From contig NZ_JAMGBG010000019.1 in NCBI RefSeq assembly GCF_023516595.1, positions 62,001-126,000 on the forward strand: a stretch of 64,000 bases of DNA. The letters are read 5' to 3'. The position numbers and the translations under genes were made by a program. Of this stretch, positions 8,092-17,434 are shown one piece after another. The DNA is from Streptomyces neyagawaensis. GTDB taxonomy: Bacteria; Actinomycetota; Actinomycetes; Streptomycetales; Streptomycetaceae. The notes beneath the pieces are model-generated. The model did no database searches. It saw only the letters and a list, made by a program, of their open reading frames with translations, and was not told where the DNA came from. The first letter of the stretch is position 1; the number at the start of each line of letters is the position of its first letter.

Positions 8092-8943
8092 TCACAGTTC
8101 CTTCACCAGTCGGTGGATGAAGTCACGCGAACGCTCGGGTTCCAGTGACACAGCCTCCACCTTACGGAAAAGCGTTCGAAGCGCGCCGAGTTGGGCTTCG
8201 GCATCGATGAACGCCGTGCCGTGAGGGGTGTCGCGCAGCGCCGTGTCCAGCTTGGGCACCGGCCCGCCGACGTACGTCATCGCGCTCGCGGCCCCCGCGA
8301 AACCGTCCAGGTCGAACGGGATGACGCGCACGGTGACGTGGTCGGCTTCCGAGAGATCCAGGACATGGCGGAGCTGGGCGCGTGCGGCGGCACGATCGCC
8401 GACTCGGATGCGCAGCGCCGACTCGTGGATCACCGCCCTGTAGGGCGCCGGGTCGGGGCCCTCGATGACCACTTTCCGGTCCATGCGATGGCGTACGCGC
8501 AACTCCAGCTCGCCGTAGTGGAGTTCGGGAACCCGGTACGAGAAGATCGCGCGAGCGTAGTCCTCCGTCTGGAGCAGGCCGGGGATGTACAGGAACTCCA
8601 CGTTGTGCCGAAGTGTGGCGTGGTGCTCCAACTCGGCCAGGTCGAGGAAGGACGCGGGCAGCAGCCCTCGGTACTTCTCCCACCAGCCCCGCGTCCGATC
8701 GGCCGCCATCGCCACCAGTGCGTCGACCAACTCCCGGTCGGTGCAGGAGTAATGGGCGGCCATGCGGCGCAGGCGATCCTCGCTCACGCCTGCGATGCCG
8801 GACTCGATCTGACTCATCTGGGCGGAGGTCGTCCCCAGCAGAGCCGCCGCCTGAGTGGCTTTCAGGCCTGCGGTATCACGCATTCTGCGCAACTCCGTGC
8901 CCAGGCGCACCTGTCGAGCGGTGGGGTTTCGTCTCGTGGCCAT
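8092..8943 (-). CDS. XRE-family regulator with DUF5753 (WhiJ/AbaA-like)
   Basis: 283 residues. An N-terminal helix-turn-helix (about 12-70, LRRMRDTAGLKATQAAALLG then MSQIESG) is followed by a DUF5753 region (about 90-275) with typical phrases YIPGLLQTEDYARAIF and MTYVGGP. This is the regulator class that pairs with DUF397 proteins in streptomycetes; WhiJ of S. coelicolor, a regulator of sporulation, is the known example. It leads a four-gene minus-strand row and stands divergent from a HATPase gene, so the 8944-9176 gap probably holds promoters for both and the regulator's own operator. Confidence 0.9.
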   Translation of the reverse strand: MATRRNPTARQVRLGTELRRMRDTAGLKATQAAALLGTTSAQMSQIESGIAGVSEDRLRRMAAHYSCTDRELVDALVAMAADRTRGWWEKYRGLLPASFLDLAELEHHATLRHNVEFLYIPGLLQTEDYARAIFSYRVPELHYGELELRVRHRMDRKVVIEGPDPAPYRAVIHESALRIRVGDRAAARAQLRHVLDLSEADHVTVRVIPFDLDGFAGAASAMTYVGGPVPKLDTALRDTPHGTAFIDAEAQLGALRTLFRKVEAVSLEPERSRDFIHRLVKEL

Positions 8944-9176
8944 GCGCCAGCTCCATCGATCAACGTGCCGTCCGCCCTGCCTCGTTCGGGTGTCAGGGTA
9001 CGTGAACGACTTGCCGGGTCATAAATTTTAGGCATACCGTCAGTGACGCGCTACGCACTCTGCGGAATGCCGGGGTTCTGGAAGCGCACCACTCCGTCAC
9101 GCCATGACGGCTGCGGCAATGCCACCGCCCGCACCCTCCGCTCCCCTCAACCCCCCACCCCCGAACGGAGTCACTC

Positions 9177-9599
9177 ATGCCCACAGCCGGCGCCGACCCC
9201 TGGGAATACGTCCTCCACATCCCCCACGACCCCCGAGCCGTCACCGTCTCCCGCCGTACCCTCCGGCTCATCCTCACGATGTACGGTCTGTCCTCCCTCC
9301 TGGAGACCGCCGAACTCCTCGCCACCGAGCTGATCGCCAACGCCGTGCTGCACACCAAGGGACCCGCGGCCCTGCGCGTGCGCTGGACGGGTGGCGCGCT
9401 GTGGATCGGCGCGTGGGACGGGGACCCGGAGCCACCCGGCCCGCCCGGCAGCCCGGGGGAGCCGCACGCCGAGGCCGGCCGGGGCCTCGCCCTCGTGCGG
9501 GCCTGCACGAACACCTGGGGCTGGCAGCCGTCCTCCCGGTTCGGACAGTCGGGCAAATACGTGTGGTGCGAACTGCCGTGTGACCTGGCCGCAGCGTGA
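9177..9599 (+). CDS. HATPase_c domain protein (anti-sigma / RsbW-SpoIIAB-type)
   Basis: 140 residues. It is a stand-alone GHKL ATPase domain: N-box ELIANAVLHT (about residues 50-59), a shortened G1 region (WDGDPEPPGPPG), then AGRGLALVRACT as the G2 box. There is no sensor or histidine region. Such proteins are kinases for anti-anti-sigma factors or orphan regulators and are found beside XRE/DUF397 genes in Streptomyces, as here. It is divergent from the XRE regulator and 35 bases ahead of the Rpn-like gene, so it may share that gene's transcript. Confidence 0.85.
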   Translation: MPTAGADPWEYVLHIPHDPRAVTVSRRTLRLILTMYGLSSLLETAELLATELIANAVLHTKGPAALRVRWTGGALWIGAWDGDPEPPGPPGSPGEPHAEAGRGLALVRACTNTWGWQPSSRFGQSGKYVWCELPCDLAAA

Positions 9600-9634
9600 C
9601 TCGTTGATCAGCCGAACGAAAGGAGGGAGAACCG

Positions 9635-10513
9635 ATGGTCAGCTCGTCGCACGAGGTACTGCATCAGATCTGTCAGAAGGACACCGAAGGGATGATCCGC
9701 AGCTTCCGGAGGCTATTCCACGTGCCGTTTCCGGAGCCGCGCGTGATCTCCGTGGTCAATACGGATCTGACCGAGATCGCTCCGGTCGAGCGCAGGGTGG
9801 ACAGCCTCGTACGCGTGGACACCGACGAGGGTGACTTCCTATTGGTTCTGGAATCGCAGGGGAAGAGGGACGAGAGGAAGCGGGGCAGCTGGCCGTACTA
9901 CCTCTCGTACCTCCACGAGAAATACGGCTGCCAGCCGGTGCTGATCGTCATGACGCAGAGCCGCTCCACGGCCCGGTGGGCCGCCCAGCCCATCCGCTTG
10001 GGCCTGCCGAGCTGGTCCTCGCTGGTCGTGAGGCCGCTCGTCCTGGGGCCGGAAAACGTCCCCGTGGTGGCCGACGAGGCGGAGGTCGCACGGGACGTCA
10101 CCCTCGCCGTGTTCTCGGCGATCACGCATGGTAGAGGCCCGGACGCCGCTGCGATACTGGAACCGCTCGCGGCGGTTCTGGAGACCGTGAACCCGGAGAC
10201 TGCGTCTGTGTTCGCGGAACTCGTCGAGTCAGGCCTGGTGGACGACCAGGCGAAGAAGGTGTGGAGGGAGCTGATGATGACGGTGAACTACTTCTTCAAG
10301 AACCCGGTCGCCGTGAAGCTGCGCGAGGAGGGTCGCGTGGAGGAGCGGATCGCGAGCATCCTGCGCACCCTCGACCGGCGTCACCTCGACGTACCCGACT
10401 CCGTCAGGCGGAAGGTACGCAACTGCACCGACCCCGACCTGCTCCAGGTCTGGGCGGACCGCGCCTACGACGTCACGGACGCGGCCGACCTCTTCGACAG
10501 TGACGAAACCTGA
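9635..10513 (+). CDS. Rpn/YadD-like PD-(D/E)xK nuclease family protein
   Basis: 292 residues with an excellent RBS (AAAGGAGGGAG). Near the N-terminus a PD-(D/E)xK core can be read: D56 in RRVDSLVRVD, then FLLVLESQGK with E73-x-Q75 and K77. The E-x-Q form is the variant seen in transposase_31/Rpn proteins. The C-terminal part (about 225-290) is charged and helical with VEERIASILRTLDRR and a VPDSVRRKV...CTDPDLLQVW...DAADLF tail typical of this group. E. coli Rpn proteins promote RecA-independent recombination and may be phage-defence toxins. The role in this organism is unknown. A decayed relative follows directly. Confidence 0.75.
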   Translation: MVSSSHEVLHQICQKDTEGMIRSFRRLFHVPFPEPRVISVVNTDLTEIAPVERRVDSLVRVDTDEGDFLLVLESQGKRDERKRGSWPYYLSYLHEKYGCQPVLIVMTQSRSTARWAAQPIRLGLPSWSSLVVRPLVLGPENVPVVADEAEVARDVTLAVFSAITHGRGPDAAAILEPLAAVLETVNPETASVFAELVESGLVDDQAKKVWRELMMTVNYFFKNPVAVKLREEGRVEERIASILRTLDRRHLDVPDSVRRKVRNCTDPDLLQVWADRAYDVTDAADLFDSDET

Positions 10514-10819
10514 CCCGTTGAGCAAGGAGTCCGGGACCGACCGGGCCCGGTGGAAGCTGCCCCCGTACATCTGGCATCCCTCGGTGCGACGAGCGTGTCT
10601 GGAGGCCGCAGAGCAGGCCTGGACCGAGGGCTACATGGAGGGCGTCGAACAGAGGCGGCTGCAACGCCTGGTCTGAGACTTCTGTACAGGCGGGGGATCG
10701 AGGTGCCATCCGCGGTGCAGAGCAGAGTCCTGGGAACCACCGACATGGACCAACTCAAGATCCTTCGAGCCCGCGCCTATGAAGTGACCGACCCGGCCGA
10801 CCTTTTCGCCCCCGAGTGA
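10500..10819 (+). pseudogene. Decayed, frameshifted copy of the Rpn-like C-terminus
   Basis: A GTG at 10500 inside the end of the upstream gene opens a 58-codon frame that ends at a TGA (10674-10676) after LEAAEQAWTEGYMEGVEQ. The relationship to the upstream gene then resumes in another frame: RGIEVPSAVQSRV, then ILRARAYEVTDPADLF, ending at 10819. That aligns with RHLDVPDSVRRKV...ADRAYDVTDAADLF of the intact gene. The two halves would join with one frameshift near 10660-10680. I read this as the remnant of a second family member missing the nuclease core. A genuine short overlapping protein (10500-10676) is a weaker alternative. Confidence 0.7.
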
Positions 10820-10824
10820 CGTAG

Positions 10825-10849
10825 GAGGGCCTAAGCGGCTCCGGCCCTC
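10825..10849. terminator. Short hairpin between convergent genes
   Basis: GAGGGCC (10825-10831) pairs with GGCCCTC (10843-10849) across an 11-base loop. It sits between the plus-strand Rpn remnant and the minus-strand membrane protein and could end transcripts from either side. Confidence 0.45.
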
Positions 10850-10883
10850 TTCCCTCCCCCTCCCGCCACTCGCAGGCCTGCTC

Positions 10884-11270
10884 CTACTGCTCCATGCGCT
10901 CCGCATGCTCCGCCGGCCGAATCGGCCGCAGCCACAGCCACGCCAAGAAGAACACCCCCAACGCGAGCATGCCGAGGCCCGTCCACAGGTTGATGTTGAT
11001 TCCCTCCGCCTTGTCGATCTCGGCGTCGGACGCGGTGATGCCCGCGAGGGTGACGATGACGCCGTAGACCACGAAGAGGCCGCCGATGATGCGGCGGATG
11101 TCGAAGAGGCGGGCCGCCGTGGTGGACCTGCCCTCCAGTTCGGTGACCTCGCGCTGGACGTCGCGCTCGGAGTACCCGGAGCGGGCGGCGTGATCGGGGT
11201 GCTCCCGCCCGCCGTGCCCGGCGTCGTCGTGGCGTCCGGAGTGCTCAGGAGGCTCGGGGAAGTCGGACAT
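10884..11270 (-). CDS. Small two-helix membrane protein, partner of the SSS symporter
   Basis: 128 residues from the ATG at 11270. The N-terminal half is hydrophilic and His/Glu-rich (about 1-55). It is followed by two transmembrane helices (about IIGGLFVVYGVIVTLAGI and LGMLALGVFFLAWLWL) and a short basic tail. It starts 20 bases after the symporter stop on the same strand, so the two form an operon. Small two-helix proteins are often co-encoded with solute:sodium symporters in actinobacteria, presumably as accessory subunits; I cannot assign a named family with certainty. Confidence 0.75.
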   Translation of the reverse strand: MSDFPEPPEHSGRHDDAGHGGREHPDHAARSGYSERDVQREVTELEGRSTTAARLFDIRRIIGGLFVVYGVIVTLAGITASDAEIDKAEGININLWTGLGMLALGVFFLAWLWLRPIRPAEHAERMEQ

Positions 11271-11290
11271 CGGTATCGGTCCTCCGGTCG

Positions 11291-12961
11291 TCAGAACGAG
11301 AACGGGATGTAACAGGCGGCGGCCAGCACGATCGCGCCCCAGCCGAGCAGCGCCGGCCGGCGGTACCACGCGTCGTCGCCCTCGGCCGGCGGCTCCTCCA
11401 TGCCGGGGGAGCGCGTCCCGTACACCAGCCCCTGGAGGTCCTCCTCCGGCTTCGGCGCGGTGAAGAGGGACACCGCGACCATCACCACCGCGCCCGCCAC
11501 GAACCCGGCGATCGCGGAGACGAAGTTGGCGCCCTGGTCGGTGGGGATGTCGAGGACGTCCCGCTTGTAGAGGACGAAGTAGTTGATCATCGCGGCCGTC
11601 GTCCCGGCGAGCAGCCCCCAGAAGCCGGACTTCATCGACGCGCGCCGCCAGAACATGCCGATGATGAAGACGACGAACATCGGCACGTTGAAGAAGGAGA
11701 ACAGCGTCTGGAGGTAGCTCATGATGTTGGAGAAGGACGACGCGAGGAACGCCGTCCCGATCGACGCGAGCACCCCGATCGCCGTGATGAACCGCCCGAA
11801 GCGGACGTAGTACTCGTCCTCGCGGTCCCGGACCGCGTACTTCGCCCAGATGTCGTTGGTGAACACGGTGTTGAAGGACGACACATTGGCCGCCATGCCC
11901 GCCATGAACGCGGCGAGGAGCCCGGTGACGGCGATACCGAGGACGCCGTTCGGGAGCAGGTCCTGCATCAGGTACGGGATCGCGTCGTTGTACTGGTAGC
12001 CCGACTCGTCCGTGCCGAACCCCGGTACGAGGACGGCGGCAACCAGCCCCGGGATCATCACCAGGAACACGATGAAGATCTTCGGATAGGCGGCGATGAG
12101 AGGGGTGCGCTGGGCCGCCGACAGGTTCTTCGCGGACAGCGCGCGCTGCACCTCGGCGAAGTTCGTCGTCCAGTAGCCGAAGGAGAGGACGAACCCGAGG
12201 CCGAGGACGATCGTCAGCCAGTTCGCGCCGAGCGGGTTGTCGTTGCCGATGCCGGTGCCGTCCCAGGCGGTGACGAAGTCCGGGCCCTTGCTCGCCGTCA
12301 GCGAGTCGGACAGACCGTCCCAGCCGCCGACCTTCTTCAGACCGAGCACGGTGATCGGGATGAGCGCCGCGAGGATCACGAAGAACTGGAGGACCTCGTT
12401 GTAGATCGCCGAGGAGAGGCCGCCCAGGGTGATGTACGCGAGCACGAAGAACCCGGCCACCACGATCGACACCCACTCCGGCCAGCCCAGCAGCGCCTCG
12501 ACGACGATGGCGAGGGCGTACAGGTTCACCCCGGCGATCAGGATCGCGGCGAAGGCGAACAGGATCGAGCTGAGCAGATGCGCGCCCCGGTCGAAGCGCA
12601 GCAGCAGGAACTCGGGGACCGAGCGGACCTTGCTGCCGTAGTAGAAGGGCATCATCACCAGGCCCAGGAAGACCATGGCCGGGATGGCGCCGATCCAGTA
12701 CCAGTGCGTGGTGTAGACGCCGTACTGCGCGCTGTTCGCGGCCATGCCGAGGATCTCGGTGGCGCCCAGGTTGGCCGCGATGAACGCGAGCCCCGTCACC
12801 CAGGCGGGCAGGGAACGCCCGGAGAGGAAGAAGTCGAGGCTCGTCCGTACCGACCGCCGGGCGGCGAACCCGATGCCGAGGACCACGACGAAGTAGACGG
12901 CCAGGATCGTGTAGTCGAGCCAGTCGGTGTGGAGCCGTAGCTCGGCGGCGAGATTCTGCAT
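11291..12961 (-). CDS. Solute:sodium symporter (SSS/SGLT type), probably a sugar transporter
   Basis: 556 residues with about 14 hydrophobic helices from residue 15 on. SSS features include LSGRSLPAWVTGLAFIAANL near the first helices, GATEILGM, and FMAGMAANVSSFNTVFTNDI in the middle, a conserved segment of the SGLT branch. The gene is divergent from galT-galE-galK across 237 bases, and that arrangement strongly suggests uptake of galactose or a related sugar with sodium. A substrate cannot be proved from sequence. The ATG at 12961 gives a standard N-terminus. The small membrane gene follows in the same transcript. Confidence 0.87.
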   Translation of the reverse strand: MQNLAAELRLHTDWLDYTILAVYFVVVLGIGFAARRSVRTSLDFFLSGRSLPAWVTGLAFIAANLGATEILGMAANSAQYGVYTTHWYWIGAIPAMVFLGLVMMPFYYGSKVRSVPEFLLLRFDRGAHLLSSILFAFAAILIAGVNLYALAIVVEALLGWPEWVSIVVAGFFVLAYITLGGLSSAIYNEVLQFFVILAALIPITVLGLKKVGGWDGLSDSLTASKGPDFVTAWDGTGIGNDNPLGANWLTIVLGLGFVLSFGYWTTNFAEVQRALSAKNLSAAQRTPLIAAYPKIFIVFLVMIPGLVAAVLVPGFGTDESGYQYNDAIPYLMQDLLPNGVLGIAVTGLLAAFMAGMAANVSSFNTVFTNDIWAKYAVRDREDEYYVRFGRFITAIGVLASIGTAFLASSFSNIMSYLQTLFSFFNVPMFVVFIIGMFWRRASMKSGFWGLLAGTTAAMINYFVLYKRDVLDIPTDQGANFVSAIAGFVAGAVVMVAVSLFTAPKPEEDLQGLVYGTRSPGMEEPPAEGDDAWYRRPALLGWGAIVLAAACYIPFSF

Positions 12962-13198
12962 GCGCGGCTCACTTCGTTCGGTGACTTCGGATGGATGACG
13001 GCAGCGGGGCAGGGGGCAGGGGAGCCGGATGACACGAGTGGTGCCATCGGTTGGTGTTCTGGTGATCTTTGTTTAATTGTGATGGTGACGCGCTTGGGGA
13101 CTTGTGCTTTGATGTGTTCGGTTCTGTTTGGTGAGCTCGATGTCGTGATGGCTTGATCGCTTGATCGCTCGATTGCGGGTACGGATGGGGAGTCCGGC
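12962..13198. promoter_or_regulatory. Divergent control region of the symporter and the gal operon
   Basis: The 237-base gap drops sharply in G+C around 13060-13080 (CTTTGTTTAATTGTGATGG). Hexamer-like elements are visible: GGTGAT (13061-13066), TGTGAT (13078-13083), GGTGAC (13084-13089), and TTGATC twice at 8-bp spacing near 13153-13168. The S. lividans galP1 promoter is known to be controlled through a complex operator of TGTGAT-like hexamers. The resemblance is noted from memory and not aligned. A GGGGAG at about 13187-13192 serves as the galT ribosome site. Confidence 0.5.
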
Positions 13199-14260
13199 GT
13201 GAAGAAGACCTCGACCCGGCTGGCCGACGGTCGTGAGCTGATCTACTACGACCTGCGCGACGACACCGTGCGCGACGCGGTGGACAAGCGCCCCCTGGAA
13301 CGCACCGTCACCACTTCGGAGGTACGCAGGGACCCGCTGCTCGGCGACTCCGTCGCGATCGCCTCGCACCGGCAGGGCCGCACCTACCACCCGCCGGCCG
13401 ACGAATGCCCCCTGTGCCCCTCCCAGGGCGACCGGCTCAGCGAGATCCCCGACTCCTCGTACGACGTCGTCGTGTTCGAGAACCGCTTCCCGTCACTGGC
13501 CGGCGACTCCGGCCGCTGCGAGGTCGTCTGCTTCACCTCGGACCACAACGCGTCCTTCGCCGACCTCACCGAGGAGCAGGCCCGCCTCGTCCTGGAGGCC
13601 TGGACCGACCGCACCGCGGAGCTGTCGCATCTCCCCTCCGTCGAGCAGGTCTTCTGCTTCGAGAACCGGGGCGCGGAGATCGGCGTGACCCTCGGCCACC
13701 CCCACGGGCAGATCTACGCCTACCCCTTCACCACCCCCCGCACCGCCCTGATGCTGCGCTCGCTCGCCGCCCACAAGGACGCCACCGGCGGGGAGAACCT
13801 CTTCGACGCCGTACTGGAGAGCGAACTCGCCGGCGACCGGATCGTCCTCCAGACCGAGCACTGGGTGGCGTTCGTGCCGTACGCGGCGCACTGGCCGTAC
13901 GAGATCCACCTCTACCCCCGCCGCCGCGTGCCGGACCTCCTGGCGCTCGACGAGGACGCGCGTACAGAGTTCTCCCAGGTCTATCTGGAACTCTTGAGGC
14001 GCTTCGACCGGATCTTCGGCGAAGGTGAACCGCCCACGCCGTACATCGCCGCCTGGCACCAGGCACCGTTCGGCGCGCTGGAGGACTTCGAGGGCGTCAA
14101 CCGCGACGACTTCGCACTCCACCTCGAGCTTTTCACCATCCGCCGCACCTCCGGCAAGCTGAAGTTTCTCGCGGGTTCCGAATCCGGCATGAACGTGTTC
14201 ATCAACGACGTGCCGCCGGAGCGCGCGGCCGAGCGACTGCGAGAGGTAGCGAGTTCATGA
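13199..14260 (+). CDS. galT: Galactose-1-phosphate uridylyltransferase
   Basis: 353 residues, GTG start at 13199 preceded by GGGGAG. Leloir pathway: exchanges galactose-1-phosphate with UDP-glucose to give UDP-galactose and glucose-1-phosphate. Seen: a CPLC zinc-type motif near residue 65, FENRFPSL, and the active-site HPHGQ (167-171), whose second His carries the uridylyl group. The length is normal for the family. The ATG of galE overlaps its TGA (ATGA), indicating translational coupling. First gene of galT-galE-galK, the order known in streptomycetes. Confidence 0.96.
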   Translation: MKKTSTRLADGRELIYYDLRDDTVRDAVDKRPLERTVTTSEVRRDPLLGDSVAIASHRQGRTYHPPADECPLCPSQGDRLSEIPDSSYDVVVFENRFPSLAGDSGRCEVVCFTSDHNASFADLTEEQARLVLEAWTDRTAELSHLPSVEQVFCFENRGAEIGVTLGHPHGQIYAYPFTTPRTALMLRSLAAHKDATGGENLFDAVLESELAGDRIVLQTEHWVAFVPYAAHWPYEIHLYPRRRVPDLLALDEDARTEFSQVYLELLRRFDRIFGEGEPPTPYIAAWHQAPFGALEDFEGVNRDDFALHLELFTIRRTSGKLKFLAGSESGMNVFINDVPPERAAERLREVASS

Positions 14261-15219
14261 GCGGCAAGTACCTGGTCACGGGCGGTGCGGGATACGTCGG
14301 CAGCGTGGTCGCCCAGCATCTGCTGGAGGCGGGCCACGAGGTCGTCGTCCTCGACAACCTCTCCACGGGCTTCCGCGAGGGCGTACCGGCGGGCGCGTCC
14401 TTCATCGAGGGCGACATCCGGGACGCCGCGAAGTGGCTGGACGCGTCCTTCGACGCGGTGCTCCACTTCGCCGCGTTCTCACAGGTCGGCGAGTCCGCCG
14501 TGAAGCCCGAGAAGTACTGGGACAACAACGTCGGCGGCACCATGGCGCTGCTCGGCGCGATGCGCGAGGCGGGCGTGCGCACGCTCGTCTTCTCCTCGAC
14601 CGCCGCCACCTACGGCGAGCCCGAGACCACCCCGATCGTGGAGTCCGCGCCGACCCGTCCGACCAGCCCCTACGGCGCGTCCAAGCTCGCCGTCGACCAC
14701 ATGATCACCGGTGAGGCGGCCGCCCACGGCCTGGGCGCGGTGTCGCTGCGCTACTTCAACGTGGCCGGCGCCTACGGCTCCTGCGGCGAGCGCCACGACC
14801 CCGAGTCCCATCTGATCCCGCTGGTCCTCCAGGTCGCGCAGGGCCGCCGCGAGGCGATCTCCGTCTTCGGCGACGACTACCCGACGCCCGACGGCACCTG
14901 CGTCCGCGACTACATCCACGTCGCGGACCTCGCCGAGGCGCACCTGCTGGCGCTGGACGCCGCGGTGGCCGGCGAGCACCTCATCTGCAACCTGGGCAAC
15001 GGCAACGGCTTCTCCGTCCGCGAGGTCATCGAGACGGTCCGCGAGGTCACGGGCCACCCCATCCCCGAGGTCGTCGCCCCCCGCCGCGCCGGCGACCCGG
15101 CGATCCTGGTCGCCTCCGCGGCCACGGCACGCGACCGCCTCGGCTGGAACCCGTCCCGGGCGGACCTCGCGGGGATCGTGGCGGACGCGTGGGAGTTCGC
15201 GCGGCGACAGGCCGGGTGA
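14257..15219 (+). CDS. galE: UDP-glucose 4-epimerase
   Basis: 320 residues. Short-chain dehydrogenase fold: NAD-binding GGAGYVG (residues 9-15), a DNLSTG segment after strand 2, and catalytic Tyr139-x3-Lys143 in SPYGASK. It interconverts UDP-galactose and UDP-glucose, regenerating the UDP-glucose used by GalT. Its start overlaps the galT stop by 4 bases. GalK follows after a 185-base gap, unusually long for this operon and filled with short direct repeats. Confidence 0.95.
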   Translation: MSGKYLVTGGAGYVGSVVAQHLLEAGHEVVVLDNLSTGFREGVPAGASFIEGDIRDAAKWLDASFDAVLHFAAFSQVGESAVKPEKYWDNNVGGTMALLGAMREAGVRTLVFSSTAATYGEPETTPIVESAPTRPTSPYGASKLAVDHMITGEAAAHGLGAVSLRYFNVAGAYGSCGERHDPESHLIPLVLQVAQGRREAISVFGDDYPTPDGTCVRDYIHVADLAEAHLLALDAAVAGEHLICNLGNGNGFSVREVIETVREVTGHPIPEVVAPRRAGDPAILVASAATARDRLGWNPSRADLAGIVADAWEFARRQAG

Positions 15220-15365
15220 GGTCGTCCCCGGTCGTGTACGCGTGAGGTCGTCCCCGGTGTTTCACGGGTCAGGGCGTCGGCCGGTGAGGGCGTCGGCCGG
15301 GGTGGTGTGGGCCGGGGTGCCGGTCGGTAGGTTCGGCCGGTGTCGCGGTCGGTAGGTTCGGCCGG
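15216..15365. repeat. Short direct repeats between galE and galK
   Basis: Two 17-base copies of GTGAGGTCGTCCCCGGT lie at 15216-15232 and 15242-15258. Two 20-base copies of CGGTCGGTAGGTTCGGCCGG lie at 15321-15340 and 15346-15365. A GAGGGCGTCGGCCGG-like unit is also doubled between them. They look like slippage products. They could form an internal control point but no function is evident. Confidence 0.7.
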
Positions 15366-15404
15366 ATCGTCGGCCGGTGGGCAAGGAAAGGTGAGGGTCA
15401 GGGC

Positions 15405-16625
<1,221 letters not shown>

Positions 16626-16652
16626 CCCAGACCTCCGTGGGCGACCTCTGTG

Positions 16653-16708
16653 GGCCGCGCCCAGCCGGCGACGTACCGCTTCACGTACACCGTCGGAGGG
16701 GCGCGGCC
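16653..16708 (+). terminator. Long imperfect hairpin after galK
   Basis: GGCCGCGCCC (16653-16662) pairs perfectly with GGGCGCGGCC (16699-16708). The intervening bases can extend the stem imperfectly through CGACGTAC/GTACACCG. It starts 28 bases after the galK stop and marks the boundary between the gal operon and the accessory island. Confidence 0.55.
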
Positions 16709-16897
16709 TCGCGCATGTGTTTCCCGCATTTCACCCGCGAACGCTCGCTGACATCCCCAGCACGATCGCTGACCGCCGTCTCCGCGCCCCACACCTGAGT
16801 ACGAACCCGCATGCGCTCCGCTCGCCCTGGACGCCACACTGTCACAGCAAATGGCTAAAGTGGTCGATGAGTTGCCAGTGCTACGGGAAGGGCAGTG

Positions 16898-17434
16898 ATG
16901 GCGGACGGGGGTTCGACGGGCGGCGCGACGGGCCCCTCGTGGGTGTCGGGCATCTTCGACACCGCGCGCGACGCGGCCGCGGACGTGGCCACGGAACTGT
17001 CGTCGTTCACGGCGTTCCAGAAGCGCGTCGACCAGTTGATCACCGACCTCAAGGACTCGGACGCGGGCCCCGGCAAGGTGGGCCAGGAGCCGCTGGCCCG
17101 GGCCCAGTTCGGCGGCGGCAACGGTGAGTGGGCGCAGGCGGCGGGCCTGTTCACCGCGTACGAGACGGTCATCACGGAGCTCGAGAACCTCTCCAAGCTG
17201 CTCTCCGACTCGATGGAGGGCATGGGCATCGCGGTCATGGCGTCCCACAAGGGCTACCAGAACATCGACCTCGACATCCGCGACCGCATGGCCACGATCA
17301 GCGCGGAGACGACGGAACACTACGGCGGCGCGTACGACCCCGCCCTGCCGACGGCACCCGGAGAGACGGGGAGCGGGCCCCAGACCGAACCTCAGACACC
17401 GACGGACGGCGGCGACGCGGGAGGCACGATCTGA
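16898..17434 (+). CDS. Helical ESX/WXG100-associated protein
   Basis: 178 residues; ATG at 16898, spaced suitably from GGGAAGGG, preferred over the GTG one codon earlier. It is mainly helical with no signal peptide or membrane segment and has a flexible Pro/Thr/Gly tail (from about 150). It contains a W near the start (GPSWVSGIF) and long amphipathic helices (FTAFQKRVDQLITDLKDS; YETVITELENLSKLLSDSM). It overlaps the next gene, a WXG100/PPE-like protein, as TGATG. The arrangement resembles the paired small secreted proteins of type VII loci. I do not recognise a named family. Confidence 0.6.
   Translation: MADGGSTGGATGPSWVSGIFDTARDAAADVATELSSFTAFQKRVDQLITDLKDSDAGPGKVGQEPLARAQFGGGNGEWAQAAGLFTAYETVITELENLSKLLSDSMEGMGIAVMASHKGYQNIDLDIRDRMATISAETTEHYGGAYDPALPTAPGETGSGPQTEPQTPTDGGDAGGTI

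Noticed and set aside
10500..10676. An independent 58-residue gene overlapping the Rpn-like gene
   Set aside because: Its end resembles the family's C-terminal helix and the match continues in another frame to 10819, so a frameshifted remnant explains more.
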